Assembly (NCBI RefSeq): GCF_010119615.1
Contig: NZ_QOVG01000001.1
Span: 580,629 to 644,628, forward strand
Direction of reading: 5' to 3'
DNA length: 64,000 nucleotides
Origin: Pseudoxanthomonas gei
GTDB lineage: Bacteria; Pseudomonadota; Gammaproteobacteria; Xanthomonadales; Xanthomonadaceae
A program made the translations under genes and the position numbers. Below, in pieces: positions 29,768 through 37,662 of the stretch (its first letter is position 1; every line of letters begins with the position of its first letter). Below the pieces are notes generated by a model that saw only the letters and a list, made by a program, of their open reading frames with translations, was not told where the DNA came from and searched no databases.

Positions 29768-30369
29768 GCGACCTGCTCCAAGTCGCGCAGCCAGAAGGTG
29801 AGCGGATGCATGACCTCGCCCCGCCCCGGCTCCTGCCATGCGAGCTGCATGGTCATGCCAGCGCGGCGCCGGTAGCCGCGCTTGTCCCAGAACGTTTCGT
29901 TGCCCCGGTGGCCGGCAGGGCGACGCGCGTCGTCGGCAGGCCGGTCCACCGCGCAGAACGCGGTCGATTCGAATCGGCCCAGGCTGCGCGCATGTCCTTC
30001 ACGATGATCGAAGAACGCATGACCGATGCCGCGCCCGCGGTGCGCCGGCAGCACTACCGACTCGCCGAAATAGAAGATCGACTGCACCGGGATGCCCTGG
30101 TCCAGGAAAGGCTTCTGGAATGCAGCGCTGTCATCGGCCAAGGGCAATCCGGTGGACGCACCCACCACCTCACCGTCCTCCATCGCCAGCACGAACAGGC
30201 TGTGGGGTGAACGGGCATAGGCCGCGAGGTAATCGCGTTCGTAATCGGCATCGCCTTCATACAGGTACGGCCAGTCACGGAACACGGTCATGCGCAGACG
30301 GGCCACATCCGCAAGCCAGGGCTTGATCTCAGGCCCCCGGAACAGGGCAATGGTGGGCGACGGATCCAT
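29764..30369 (-). CDS. GNAT N-acetyltransferase
   Basis: A 201-aa GNAT protein. The acetyl-CoA pyrophosphate loop is in VVLPAHRGRGIGHAFFDHRE (Q/RxxGxG/A form RGRGIG); the N-terminal RLRMTVFRDWPYLYEGD is typical of the subgroup that pairs with nitrilase-like enzymes. Substrate unknown. It overlaps the nitrilase gene by 4 nt and probably acts on the same metabolite. Confidence 0.84.
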   Translation of the reverse strand: MDPSPTIALFRGPEIKPWLADVARLRMTVFRDWPYLYEGDADYERDYLAAYARSPHSLFVLAMEDGEVVGASTGLPLADDSAAFQKPFLDQGIPVQSIFYFGESVVLPAHRGRGIGHAFFDHREGHARSLGRFESTAFCAVDRPADDARRPAGHRGNETFWDKRGYRRRAGMTMQLAWQEPGRGEVMHPLTFWLRDLEQVA

Positions 30370-30446
30370 GGCCCGACTTTACCGCACGCCCTTGTGTGCG
30401 GCGAGGCGATGCGCTGGGGCGGCCGCCTGGCTTGCGTGCAGACGCG

Positions 30447-30881
30447 TCAAGCGGACTGGATGCCATCATCACACCACGCGTAGATCGCCAGGCGTTCCGC
30501 CGGCACCACGATCACCCAACCCTTGCCATCGTCCTTGCTGCTGAAGAACACCGGCATCGAAGCCGCAGTTCCAACCGTGGGCTCCCGCACCGGGAGCGAT
30601 GCGGAATGCCACGGCCGGTACCCCACCGGATCGATGCATCCGTCCAGGCCAGCGCGAGCCGATCGGGCCTTGCGCAGGTAGGACAACGGGTCATCACCCA
30701 TCGCTGCGATGGTCTGGCCCGCAATGCGGAAGGCCACCGAGCCACTCGACCTGCGGCGCATCGAGAACAGCATCGAGGCCAGTTGGCGCTGGCCTTCGTC
30801 GTCCAGCACGATGCCGGAGGTCTTGATGACCTCCGGCAGGACCCGCGCGGCACGGCGATGCAGCAGGCTTGCGTTCGCCAT
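30447..30881 (-). CDS. Conserved hypothetical protein after creD
   Basis: A 144-aa protein that I do not recognise. It has no signal peptide, no membrane segment and no obvious catalytic motif. The N-terminus MANASLLHRRAARVLPEVIK is basic; the end holds hydrophobic VIVVPAERLAIYAWCDDG. Codon usage is like the neighbours (strong GC at third positions) and the frame is intact. It begins 10 nt after the creD stop, so it is very likely the second gene of a creD operon and under the same control. Confidence 0.7.
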   Translation of the reverse strand: MANASLLHRRAARVLPEVIKTSGIVLDDEGQRQLASMLFSMRRRSSGSVAFRIAGQTIAAMGDDPLSYLRKARSARAGLDGCIDPVGYRPWHSASLPVREPTVGTAASMPVFFSSKDDGKGWVIVVPAERLAIYAWCDDGIQSA

Positions 30882-30891
30882 GTCCGCGGCC

Positions 30892-32262
30892 TCAGCGCAG
30901 CGAGGTGCCGAGTTCGTACCAGTCGACCTTGCGCGTGATCCACATGATCGCGGCCAGGATGCCGAACAGCAGCAGCGAACCCATCAACAAGGCATTGTCT
31001 TCGGAGACCAACAGGCTGTAGAGCACGCCATACAGGGCGGTCAGCATCACCGCGAATCCTCCCGCACGGCCCCAGCTGCGGAGCACGCCGGAGAGATAGA
31101 CGAACTGCAGTCCGATGCAGGCAACCGCCGATACCACGTAGGCCTTCCAGAAATCGATGTGCTCGGACAGGCTGAGCAGCAACAGGAAGAAGATCGCCAG
31201 CGCCAGGCCCACCAGCAGGTACTGCAGCGGATGGATCGGCAGGCGCTTGATCAGTTCGAACAGGCCGAATCCGACAAACGTGAGGATCACGAACAACACG
31301 CCGTATTTGCTGGCGCGATCGGCCTGGGTGTAGACGTCGACCGGGTCGACCAGGCTCACCTGGATGCTGTCGATCGCGGTCGTCAACGATTCGTCCTGTC
31401 CGTAGCGCTCGGACGTCGCAGGTCCGATGCGGGTCAACATTCCCTCGCCTTTTTCCAGTTGCGCCTGCGCCGCGCTGGCCATGGCCGAGATTTCCCACTC
31501 CGCGTTGAAGCCGCTGGCGCCGATGGTGCGCTTGCTGGGCAGGAAGCGTCCGGCGAAAAGCGGATGGGGCCAGCTTGATCCCAGCGTGATGGTGTTGTTG
31601 TCCGCGACCGGGGAGATCCCCAGCGACTGCGTGCCTGTCAGCCTGAAGTGGGCGGACACATGGCTGGCCGGCAAGGCCTCGCCGGCCACATGCGGCAGGT
31701 TGGCGTGGACGCCTGCCAGGCGATCGGTCATTGCGCGCGTCCCCGACTCCAGCGCCAATGCGCGGTTGTCCACCTTCAGGTCCGGGGTCCCGACCAGGCC
31801 GCGCACGTCGGCAAGCCCCAGCACCAGGTAAGGTTCGCCGTACTCGCGCCCCGGCACCGGCGCCAGCGCAAACGCATCGAAGGCTGCCTCCACGTTCGCC
31901 TTCCATTCGAAGGTGCGCACGCTGTACAGGCCGATGCGCCTCGTATCGGGCAGCATGCCGCCGCTGGCATGCAGGGTCTTCGGTGTCTGCAGCAGGTAGC
32001 CTTCGACCACTTGCGCACGCAGCACGGGCTTGCCGCCCGCATCGGTCTCGGTGACCTGGCGGGTCTCTCTCCACGGCACCACGCGCAGCGGGCCCACGAC
32101 CTGTTGCGGCCCGGCCATGCTTTGTGAAACACGCTCCACCGCCTGCGCGCGATAGCGCTGCCGGTCCTGGACGGTGCCGCGGATCATCATCAGCGGGATG
32201 AGCAGCAGCAGCACCAGGCCGCCGACAGTGAGAAAGCGCAACAGCAACTTCAATGATTTCAT
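30892..32262 (-). CDS. creD: Inner-membrane protein CreD
   Basis: CreD, 456 aa. One N-terminal membrane segment (8-28), a large periplasmic domain, then five or six C-terminal membrane segments (from YGVLFVILTFVGFGLFEL). Characteristic stretches are LVLGLADVRGLVG, FEWKANVEAAFDA and RLPIHPLQYLLVGLALAIFF. Family function is tied to envelope stress and colicin/beta-lactam response downstream of the CreBC (BlrAB) two-component system. The start is the ATG at MKSLKLLLRF. In E. coli creD follows creC directly; here a 620-nt gap with repeats separates them, and creD has its own candidate cre tag. Confidence 0.92.
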   Translation of the reverse strand: MKSLKLLLRFLTVGGLVLLLLIPLMMIRGTVQDRQRYRAQAVERVSQSMAGPQQVVGPLRVVPWRETRQVTETDAGGKPVLRAQVVEGYLLQTPKTLHASGGMLPDTRRIGLYSVRTFEWKANVEAAFDAFALAPVPGREYGEPYLVLGLADVRGLVGTPDLKVDNRALALESGTRAMTDRLAGVHANLPHVAGEALPASHVSAHFRLTGTQSLGISPVADNNTITLGSSWPHPLFAGRFLPSKRTIGASGFNAEWEISAMASAAQAQLEKGEGMLTRIGPATSERYGQDESLTTAIDSIQVSLVDPVDVYTQADRASKYGVLFVILTFVGFGLFELIKRLPIHPLQYLLVGLALAIFFLLLLSLSEHIDFWKAYVVSAVACIGLQFVYLSGVLRSWGRAGGFAVMLTALYGVLYSLLVSEDNALLMGSLLLFGILAAIMWITRKVDWYELGTSLR

Positions 32263-32330
32263 GGTTTCTGGCCCCGGTTGAACGTGGGTGCCAGCGTGGA
32301 TCGTGCCTGTGTGTAGGGTTTGAGGCGAAG

Positions 32331-32346
32331 TTGAAGCCTGTGTGAA
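32331..32346 (-). promoter_or_regulatory. Candidate cre/blr tag (CreB binding site) of creD
   Basis: Minus-strand TTCAC-N6-TTCAA. The known CreB/BlrA target is TTCAC-N6-TTCAC, so nine of ten fixed bases match. It is 69 nt upstream of the creD ATG and nothing else lies between. Confidence 0.72.
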
Positions 32347-32381
32347 GTCGGCATACCAGCTAGGCGCGGCCTCAATGCCTT

Positions 32382-32405
32382 GTAGAGCCGAGCTCGCTCG
32401 GCTGC
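32382..32405. repeat. GTAG-headed REP palindrome (GTAGAGCCG type)
   Basis: GTAG followed by AGCCGAGC/GCTCGGCT in a tight hairpin (24 nt). Another copy is at 62924. GTAG heads are the hallmark of the SMAG/REP class in Stenotrophomonas. Confidence 0.75.
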
Positions 32406-32581
32406 TTCTCGCCCAAGTCCCTAGCCGAACCGGACGCGCGAGCTTCGTCCTACACTGCCGGCACGCTCGCGCTTTCACGAACTTTCTCTGTGCAATTTGG
32501 GTCCCGGCGTGGGCCGGGATGACGACCTGTTGGGGTGTAGGCCTGCGCCAAGATGATTACCGTGGCGGCCGCCGTTCTCAT

Positions 32582-32676
32582 GTAGGAGCGACACGAGTCG
32601 CGAAGCCTGGAAATCATGGGTCCCGATGCTGTGTGCAATCAGGCAGCGGGCGCTTCGCGACTTGCGTCGCTCCTAC
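32582..32676. repeat. REP pair (BIME) A
   Basis: Left arm GTAGGAGCGACACGAGTCGC and a right arm that is its near-exact reverse complement, 45 nt apart. Each arm is itself a small hairpin (GCGAC-N4-GTCGC). The spacer begins CTGGAAATCATGGGTCCCG. Confidence 0.85.
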
Positions 32677-32757
32677 AACGGCAGGGGCTGCACTTTCGCC
32701 CGACGAGCCACACTTGCTCGTGCCAGTCCCCGCCCCTGCAGGGATAGCGCCCTTCTT

Positions 32758-32852
32758 GTAGGAGCGACGCGAGTCGCGAAGCCTGGAAATCATGGGTCCC
32801 GATGCTGTGTGCAATCAAGCGCTGCGTGCTTCGCGACTTGCGTCGCTCGTAC
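32758..32852. repeat. REP pair (BIME) B
   Basis: Second copy of the element 176 nt further on, same length (95 nt). Its spacer is identical to that of copy A over the first about 35 nt and then diverges slightly. Its right arm ends inside 30 nt of the creC stop, so it may cap the creC message. Confidence 0.85.
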
Positions 32853-32881
32853 AACGGCAGGGCTGCGCTTTCGCCTCGCCT

Positions 32882-34312
32882 TCAGGCCACTGGCAACCGC
32901 AACGTCGCCATTGCGCCGCCCGCAGGCAGGTTCTCGAGCGCCGCTTCGCCGCCATGCAGGCGTGCGACCTCGCGCACGAAGGGTAACCCCAGCCCGGAAC
33001 TGCGCAGGCCGGTGGCGGGATGGGCCAGTGAATAGAAGCGCTGGAACACGCGGTCCTGTGCGTAATCCGGAATGCCTGGGCCGTTGTCCACGACACGTAT
33101 ATCCAGCGTCGCCTCTTCAATGATGCACGAAAGTTCGATTTTGCCGCCCATCGGCGCGAAGGCGGCCGCGTTGTCCAGCAGGTTCGAAACCGCCTGGCGC
33201 AGCAGGTAGGCATCGCCTTGCAGCTTGGCTTGGGCGTCGACGGGCAGCACAGCCAGAGTGATGTCGCGCGCAACCAGCTTCGCGGCCACCCCTTCGGCGG
33301 CTTCTGCCAGCAGCCCGGCCACCGGCACCGGCTCACGGGTCTGCAGCCAGCCGTGCTGTTCCACCTCGGCCAGCGCCAGCAGCTTGTCGATGGTCTCGGT
33401 CAGGCGCTGCTGCTGGACGCGGATATTGCGCGCGAACCGTTGCCGATCGACTTCCGGCAATGGCTCCTGCAGCAGCTCGGCGGCGCCGCGGATCGCGGCC
33501 AGCGGACTTTTCATTTCATGGGTCAGTGATTGCACGTACTGCTCGACATAGGCCTTGCCTTCCAGCTTGCGGCGCATGGTCTCCACTGCCCGTCCAAGGT
33601 CGCCGATCTCATCGTGGCGCACGGGTAACGGTGGGGCCAGTTCGCCATTGCTCACCGCCTGCGCATAGCGGTTGAGCCGGTTGATTCCACGCATCAGCCA
33701 CCAGGTGATCAGCACCCCGATCAGCGCCGACAGTCCGATCAGCCACGCACCCTGGCGCATGATGCTGCGCTGGCTGGCCTCGATGAAAGGATCGATGCTG
33801 GCGTTGGGCTGGGACAGGGTCAGCACCCCGATCAGCTGGTCGCCATCGCGGATCGGTGCAGCCACGTGCATGACCGTGCGCTTGCTGTCTCCGGGGATCT
33901 CCGGGCTGGAGCGGGCCCCATATTCGCCGCGCAGGGTGCGGTAGACATCGTTCCAGCGCGAGTTGTCGCGGCCGACGTCGCGGCCTTCGGAGTCGTAGAC
34001 GACGATGCCGCGCGCGTCGGTGACGGTGATGCGGTAGTCGATCCGACGCTTGGGGAACTGCCACACCCTGGCGCGCAGGTCGCGTTGCCCGGCCTGCTCG
34101 AGCTTGCGCACGAAGTCCCCATTGGCAATGCGGCCGGCCTTCATGTCGTCGCCGGCCATCACTGCCAGCACGTTGGCCGCGTCAACCAGCGTCGATTCCA
34201 TCGCCTGGCGCACGCCGGGTTTCACTTCATTGACGAACACGCGCATGACGAAGAACGCGGCCAGGCCGACGATCAGGAAGAACCCCAGGAACAGGCGCAG
34301 GCCGAGTCGCAA
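32882..34312 (-). CDS. creC: Sensor histidine kinase CreC
   Basis: CreC, 476 aa. A first membrane segment (about 3-25, LGLRLFLGFFLIVGLAAFF), a periplasmic sensor domain with DYRITVTDARGIVVYDSEG, a second membrane segment (SALIGVLITWWLMRG) and a HAMP domain lead to the phospho-acceptor H265 in LTHEMKSPLAAIRG, then an ATPase domain with DNGPGIPDYA and SSGLGLPFVREV. E. coli CreC is 474 aa with the same THEMKSPL. I chose a TTG start whose first base is 2 nt beyond the creB stop (TGAGTTG); ATG starts upstream overlap creB by more than 60 nt. Partner of CreB. Confidence 0.9.
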   Translation of the reverse strand: MRLGLRLFLGFFLIVGLAAFFVMRVFVNEVKPGVRQAMESTLVDAANVLAVMAGDDMKAGRIANGDFVRKLEQAGQRDLRARVWQFPKRRIDYRITVTDARGIVVYDSEGRDVGRDNSRWNDVYRTLRGEYGARSSPEIPGDSKRTVMHVAAPIRDGDQLIGVLTLSQPNASIDPFIEASQRSIMRQGAWLIGLSALIGVLITWWLMRGINRLNRYAQAVSNGELAPPLPVRHDEIGDLGRAVETMRRKLEGKAYVEQYVQSLTHEMKSPLAAIRGAAELLQEPLPEVDRQRFARNIRVQQQRLTETIDKLLALAEVEQHGWLQTREPVPVAGLLAEAAEGVAAKLVARDITLAVLPVDAQAKLQGDAYLLRQAVSNLLDNAAAFAPMGGKIELSCIIEEATLDIRVVDNGPGIPDYAQDRVFQRFYSLAHPATGLRSSGLGLPFVREVARLHGGEAALENLPAGGAMATLRLPVA

Positions 34313-34313
34313 C

Positions 34314-35006
34314 TCAGGCCTCCAGCGCGTAGCCGAGGCCGCGATGGGTGCGGATGGGGTCCGGATCGGCCCCGGCCGCACGCAACTTCGCGCGCAGGGT
34401 CTTTATGTGCGTGTCGACGGTGCGGTCGGCACTGTCGGCATCGCTGTCCCAGCCGCGATCCATTAGTTGCGCCCGGCTGAGGATGGCGCCGGGACGCTGC
34501 AACAGCGCCGCCAGCAGCATGTATTCGTAGCGGGTGAGTTCCAGCGCCATGCCGCGGAAGCGGATGCGGTGGCCCTCGCGGTCCAGCTCGAAGTCGCCAT
34601 GCGTCGTTATCTGCCCCGTCTCTCCACTCGCCTGGCTGCGGCGCAGGCGTGCGCGCACCCTGGCCACCAGTTCGCGCGGCGAGAACGGCTTGGCCATGTA
34701 GTCGTCGGCGCCCAGCTCCAGGCCCAGCACGCGGTCGATCTCGTCGTTGCGCGCGGTCAGGAAGATCACCGGCACCTCGTTGACCCAGGCTTCCGGGGCG
34801 CTGCGCAGTTCGCGACAGACGTCGAAGCCGCTGCGATCGGGCAGGCCCACGTCCAGCACCACCACGTCGACCCCACCCGCACGGACGCGCGGCACCACTT
34901 CGCGCCCAAGGAGGCAATGTTCGGCCTCCAGGCCCTCGCTGCGCAGCGCATACAGCACGGTGTCGGCGATGGCGGACTCGTCTTCGGCAATCAGGATAAG
35001 GGGCAT
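34314..35006 (-). CDS. creB: Response regulator CreB
   Basis: CreB, 230 aa, OmpR family. Receiver motifs: E8/D9 acidic pair in LIAEDESAI, phospho-acceptor D52 in VVLDVGLPDRSG, Lys in YMAKPFSPRE. DNA-binding domain with RTVDTHIKTLRAKLR and HRGLGYALE end. It activates cre-tag genes such as creD. Start: MPLILIAED is the usual beginning; an ATG four codons upstream (MLPAMPLI) lies inside a 16-bp palindrome. The gene is divergent from rlmJ with only 29 nt between starts. Confidence 0.92.
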   Translation of the reverse strand: MPLILIAEDESAIADTVLYALRSEGLEAEHCLLGREVVPRVRAGGVDVVVLDVGLPDRSGFDVCRELRSAPEAWVNEVPVIFLTARNDEIDRVLGLELGADDYMAKPFSPRELVARVRARLRRSQASGETGQITTHGDFELDREGHRIRFRGMALELTRYEYMLLAALLQRPGAILSRAQLMDRGWDSDADSADRTVDTHIKTLRAKLRAAGADPDPIRTHRGLGYALEA

Positions 35007-35013
35007 GGCGGGA

Positions 35014-35029
35014 AGCATACCGGTATGCT
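35014..35029. promoter_or_regulatory. Perfect 16-bp palindrome between creB and rlmJ
   Basis: AGCATACCGGTATGCT is fully self-complementary without spacer. It occupies the 29-nt gap between two divergent start codons, where no room for ordinary promoters remains. It may be an operator or a simple mRNA hairpin. Confidence 0.55.
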
Positions 35030-35035
35030 TCCGGC

Positions 35036-35893
35036 ATGAACTACCGACACGCCTTCCACGCCGGCAACCATGCCGACGTCCTCAAGCACATCGTCCTGCT
35101 GGCGCTGCTGGATGCGCTGAAGAAGAAGGAAGCGCCGTTCTTCGTACTGGATACGCACGCCGGGCGCGGGCGCTACCTGCTGGCTGCCCCCGAAAGCCGC
35201 AAGACCGGCGAGTCCGATGCCGGCATCCTGCGGCTGATGGGCGAGGCGAAGATGCCCGAAGTGGTGGAGCGCTACCTGCGCGCGGTGGAAGCCAACAATC
35301 CGGTAGGCGCGCTGATCGCCTATCCCGGCTCGCCCCTGCTGATCGCGCAGGCCCTGCGCGAGCAGGACCGGCTTGCCGCCTGCGAACTGCAGCCCGACGA
35401 GGCCAGTGCGCTCAAGGAGTTGTTCGCACACGACGCGCGCGTGGCGGTGCATGCGCGCGACGGCTACACGGCGATGAAGGCGATGCTGCCGCCCAAGCTC
35501 GGCGCATTGAAGTTTGCGCGCGGGCTGGTGCTGATCGACCCGCCGTACGAGGTTCAGGACAACGAATACCCGATGATCATCTCGACCCTGCGCGAAACCC
35601 TGGAGCGCTGGCCGCAGGCGACTTACGCCATCTGGTACCCGATCAAGCTGCGGCGCAGCCTGCAGCCGTTCTTCCGCAAGGCGGCCGCGCTGCCGGCCAA
35701 GTCGGTGATGCTGGCCGAACTGCAGATCCGCGCCGACGATTCGCCGCTGCGCTTGAACGGCAGCGGCCTGGTGATCGTCAACCCGCCATGGCAGTTCGAC
35801 CGGCAGCTCGCTCCGGCCCTGCCCCTGCTGAAAAAGACCTTGGGCGAAGCCGGGGCGATGACCCGGCTGGAATGGTTGAAGCCGGACGCCTGA
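35036..35893 (+). CDS. rlmJ: 23S rRNA (adenine(2030)-N6)-methyltransferase RlmJ
   Basis: RlmJ, 285 aa, methylates N6 of A2030 in 23S rRNA. Start MNYRHAFHAGNHADVLKHI is universal in the family (family length about 280). DTHAGRGRYLL is the SAM-binding motif I and LIDPPYEV (Asp near 168) the N6-adenine catalytic DPPY. The C-terminal segment WYPIKLRRSL and GSGLVIVNPPWQ complete it. Single gene, non-essential housekeeping rRNA modification. Confidence 0.95.
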   Translation: MNYRHAFHAGNHADVLKHIVLLALLDALKKKEAPFFVLDTHAGRGRYLLAAPESRKTGESDAGILRLMGEAKMPEVVERYLRAVEANNPVGALIAYPGSPLLIAQALREQDRLAACELQPDEASALKELFAHDARVAVHARDGYTAMKAMLPPKLGALKFARGLVLIDPPYEVQDNEYPMIISTLRETLERWPQATYAIWYPIKLRRSLQPFFRKAAALPAKSVMLAELQIRADDSPLRLNGSGLVIVNPPWQFDRQLAPALPLLKKTLGEAGAMTRLEWLKPDA

Positions 35894-35926
35894 GCCCGAC
35901 CTTGCGGCGCCGCGCGGACGGCCCGG

Positions 35927-36841
35927 TCAGCGCGCGATTTCAGGTTCGAAGAAGCTCCAGCGCACCGTCGGGAACTGCACCTTCAGGTCGCGCTCCACCT
36001 GGCTGATGTCTTCGAGCATCACGGTGGCCAGTTCGACCTGTCTCATGCTGGCCTGCACCGAAACCATGACCTCGTTGCCCAGCTGCAGGGTGATCAGGCT
36101 GATGACCTTGTCGATCTCGGCGCGGCCCTCGTAGAACGCCCTGATCTGCGATTGCAGCAGCGGGTCGACACTCTGCCCGATCAGCATCGCCTTGACCTCG
36201 ATGGCCACGAACACCGCCACCACGATCAGCAGCACGCCAATGGCCAGGGTGCCCAGCGCGTCCCACAACGGGTTGCCGGTGACGATGGTCGCCAGCACCG
36301 CCAGCAGGGCCAGCACCAGGCCAAACAGCGCCGCCAGGTCCTCGCCGAAGATCACCACCAGTTCGGCCTGGCGGCTTTCGCGGAACCAGCGCCACAGCGA
36401 GCGGTCGCCGCGCGCCTTGTTCACTTCCTGCAGGCAGGCGCGCATCGAGACCGACTCGGCGATGATCGCGAATACCAGCACCCCCACCGCCCACCACAGC
36501 TTGCCGCCGTCCAGGGCTTCGGGATGCTGCAGCTTGTGGATGCCTTCGTAGGCCGAGTACATGCCGCCGACGCTGAACAGCATCACCGCGACCAGGAACG
36601 ACCAGAAATAGATTTCCTTGCCATGGCCGAGCGGATAATCCGGCGAGGCCGGCAGCCTGGACTGGCGCAGGCCAAGCAGCAGCAGCAGCTGGTTTCCGCA
36701 ATCGGCCATCGAGTGCACGGTCTCGGCCAGCATGGCGCTGGAGCCGGTAACGAAGGCGGCCACGCCCTTGGCCACGGCGATGGCGAAGTTTGCGCCCAGC
36801 GCGAACACGATCGCGCGGTTAGAATCACCGCCACCTGCCAT
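35927..36841 (-). CDS. Cation diffusion facilitator (CDF) transporter
   Basis: A 304-aa CDF family protein with six membrane segments. TM2 has the metal site AETVHSMADCGNQ (HSxxD), TM5 has FGEDLAALFGLVLA. C-terminal domain from IGQSVDPLLQSQI is the cytosolic ferredoxin-like regulatory domain. The overall pattern (HGKEIYFWSFLVAVMLFSVGG) resembles the SLC30A9-like branch rather than E. coli FieF/ZitB. Exports Zn2+ or another divalent ion; substrate not certain. Divergent from the GNAT gene, 87 nt apart. Confidence 0.88.
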   Translation of the reverse strand: MAGGGDSNRAIVFALGANFAIAVAKGVAAFVTGSSAMLAETVHSMADCGNQLLLLLGLRQSRLPASPDYPLGHGKEIYFWSFLVAVMLFSVGGMYSAYEGIHKLQHPEALDGGKLWWAVGVLVFAIIAESVSMRACLQEVNKARGDRSLWRWFRESRQAELVVIFGEDLAALFGLVLALLAVLATIVTGNPLWDALGTLAIGVLLIVVAVFVAIEVKAMLIGQSVDPLLQSQIRAFYEGRAEIDKVISLITLQLGNEVMVSVQASMRQVELATVMLEDISQVERDLKVQFPTVRWSFFEPEIAR

Positions 36842-36928
36842 TGAAGTGTCCCGCTACTGGATGGCCGGGGAGTTTATCAGGCCGGCTGGATCAATCGTTC
36901 ATCGCAACTCTGGGAACATCTTCACGCT

Positions 36929-37474
36929 ATGAATGGCCACAAACGACTTCCCCCCTGGCACGAGCACTTCCGCCTGCCCAACGGGCGCGAGCTGCTGATC
37001 CGCCCGATCCGGCCCGAGGACGCAGATCCCATCCAGGGCGCGTTCGCACTGCTCGGACCGGAGGAGGTGCGCCAGCGCTTCCTGTATGCGCTGAAGGAAT
37101 TGACCCCGGAAATGGCCCAGCGCCTGTGCCATCCGGACCCACGCACGGAGTTCGCCCTGGTCGCGGCCGAGAACCTGCCGCCCGGCGAAGCCCTGGTGGG
37201 CGCCGTGGCCCGGGCCTCGATCACGCCCCGTACCCGCGAGGCCGAATTCGCCATCCTGGTCAGCCATTTCGTCGCCGGCCAGGGACTCGGCCGCCAGCTG
37301 ATGCGCAAGCTGGTGAAGTGGACCAGGACCAAGAAGCTCGATCGCCTTTACGGCGACGTGCTGGACCACAACCACCCGATGCTGCAACTGGCGCAGTCGC
37401 TGGGCTTCAAGCGCATGCGCGAAGACGACACGCCGGGCCTGGTACGGGTGGTCCTGGACCTCAACGAGCTCTAG
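36929..37474 (+). CDS. GNAT N-acetyltransferase, Pat-type domain
   Basis: A 181-aa GNAT. It opens like the C-terminal GNAT domain of protein lysine acetyltransferase Pat (LPNGRELLIRPIRPEDADPIQ) and has the acetyl-CoA loop VAGQGLGRQLMRKLV, then VLDHNHPMLQLAQSLGFK. The large acyl-CoA synthetase-like half of Pat is missing, so this is a stand-alone GNAT that may acetylate proteins or a small molecule. Single gene. Confidence 0.85.
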   Translation: MNGHKRLPPWHEHFRLPNGRELLIRPIRPEDADPIQGAFALLGPEEVRQRFLYALKELTPEMAQRLCHPDPRTEFALVAAENLPPGEALVGAVARASITPRTREAEFAILVSHFVAGQGLGRQLMRKLVKWTRTKKLDRLYGDVLDHNHPMLQLAQSLGFKRMREDDTPGLVRVVLDLNEL

Positions 37475-37662
37475 CTGGAGTTCCTCGGCCGGCCGCCCCG
37501 CCGCCCCACCGCTGCATCTTCCCGCATGCATTTCCGCACGCATCTTTCCGCCTCCATGCCCCGCCTGCACCTGTCCGCCACGCTGCGATCCTTGCGTTGC
37601 AACTTGTGGAGGCGCAATCCCGCGACCTTCAGGACCATAAGGGGAAATCGTGGAGCGAACAG

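Larger units (their letters stand above)
32263..32881. other. Non-coding stretch between creC and creD
   Basis: Holds the creD leader with the cre tag, one short GTAG-type palindrome and two long REP pairs. Small open frames that cross it (to 139 aa) run through the palindromes and show no protein-like content. Confidence 0.8.

Noticed and set aside
32582..32852. CRISPR-like repeats
   Set aside because: There are only two units with palindromic arms and the same spacer; a CRISPR array needs uniform repeats with different spacers and cas genes.
36841..37662. N-terminal extension of the methyltransferase through the GNAT gene region
   Set aside because: It runs in another frame over the GNAT gene, has no domain sense, and the start MSVNEAKLNE fits the family length.
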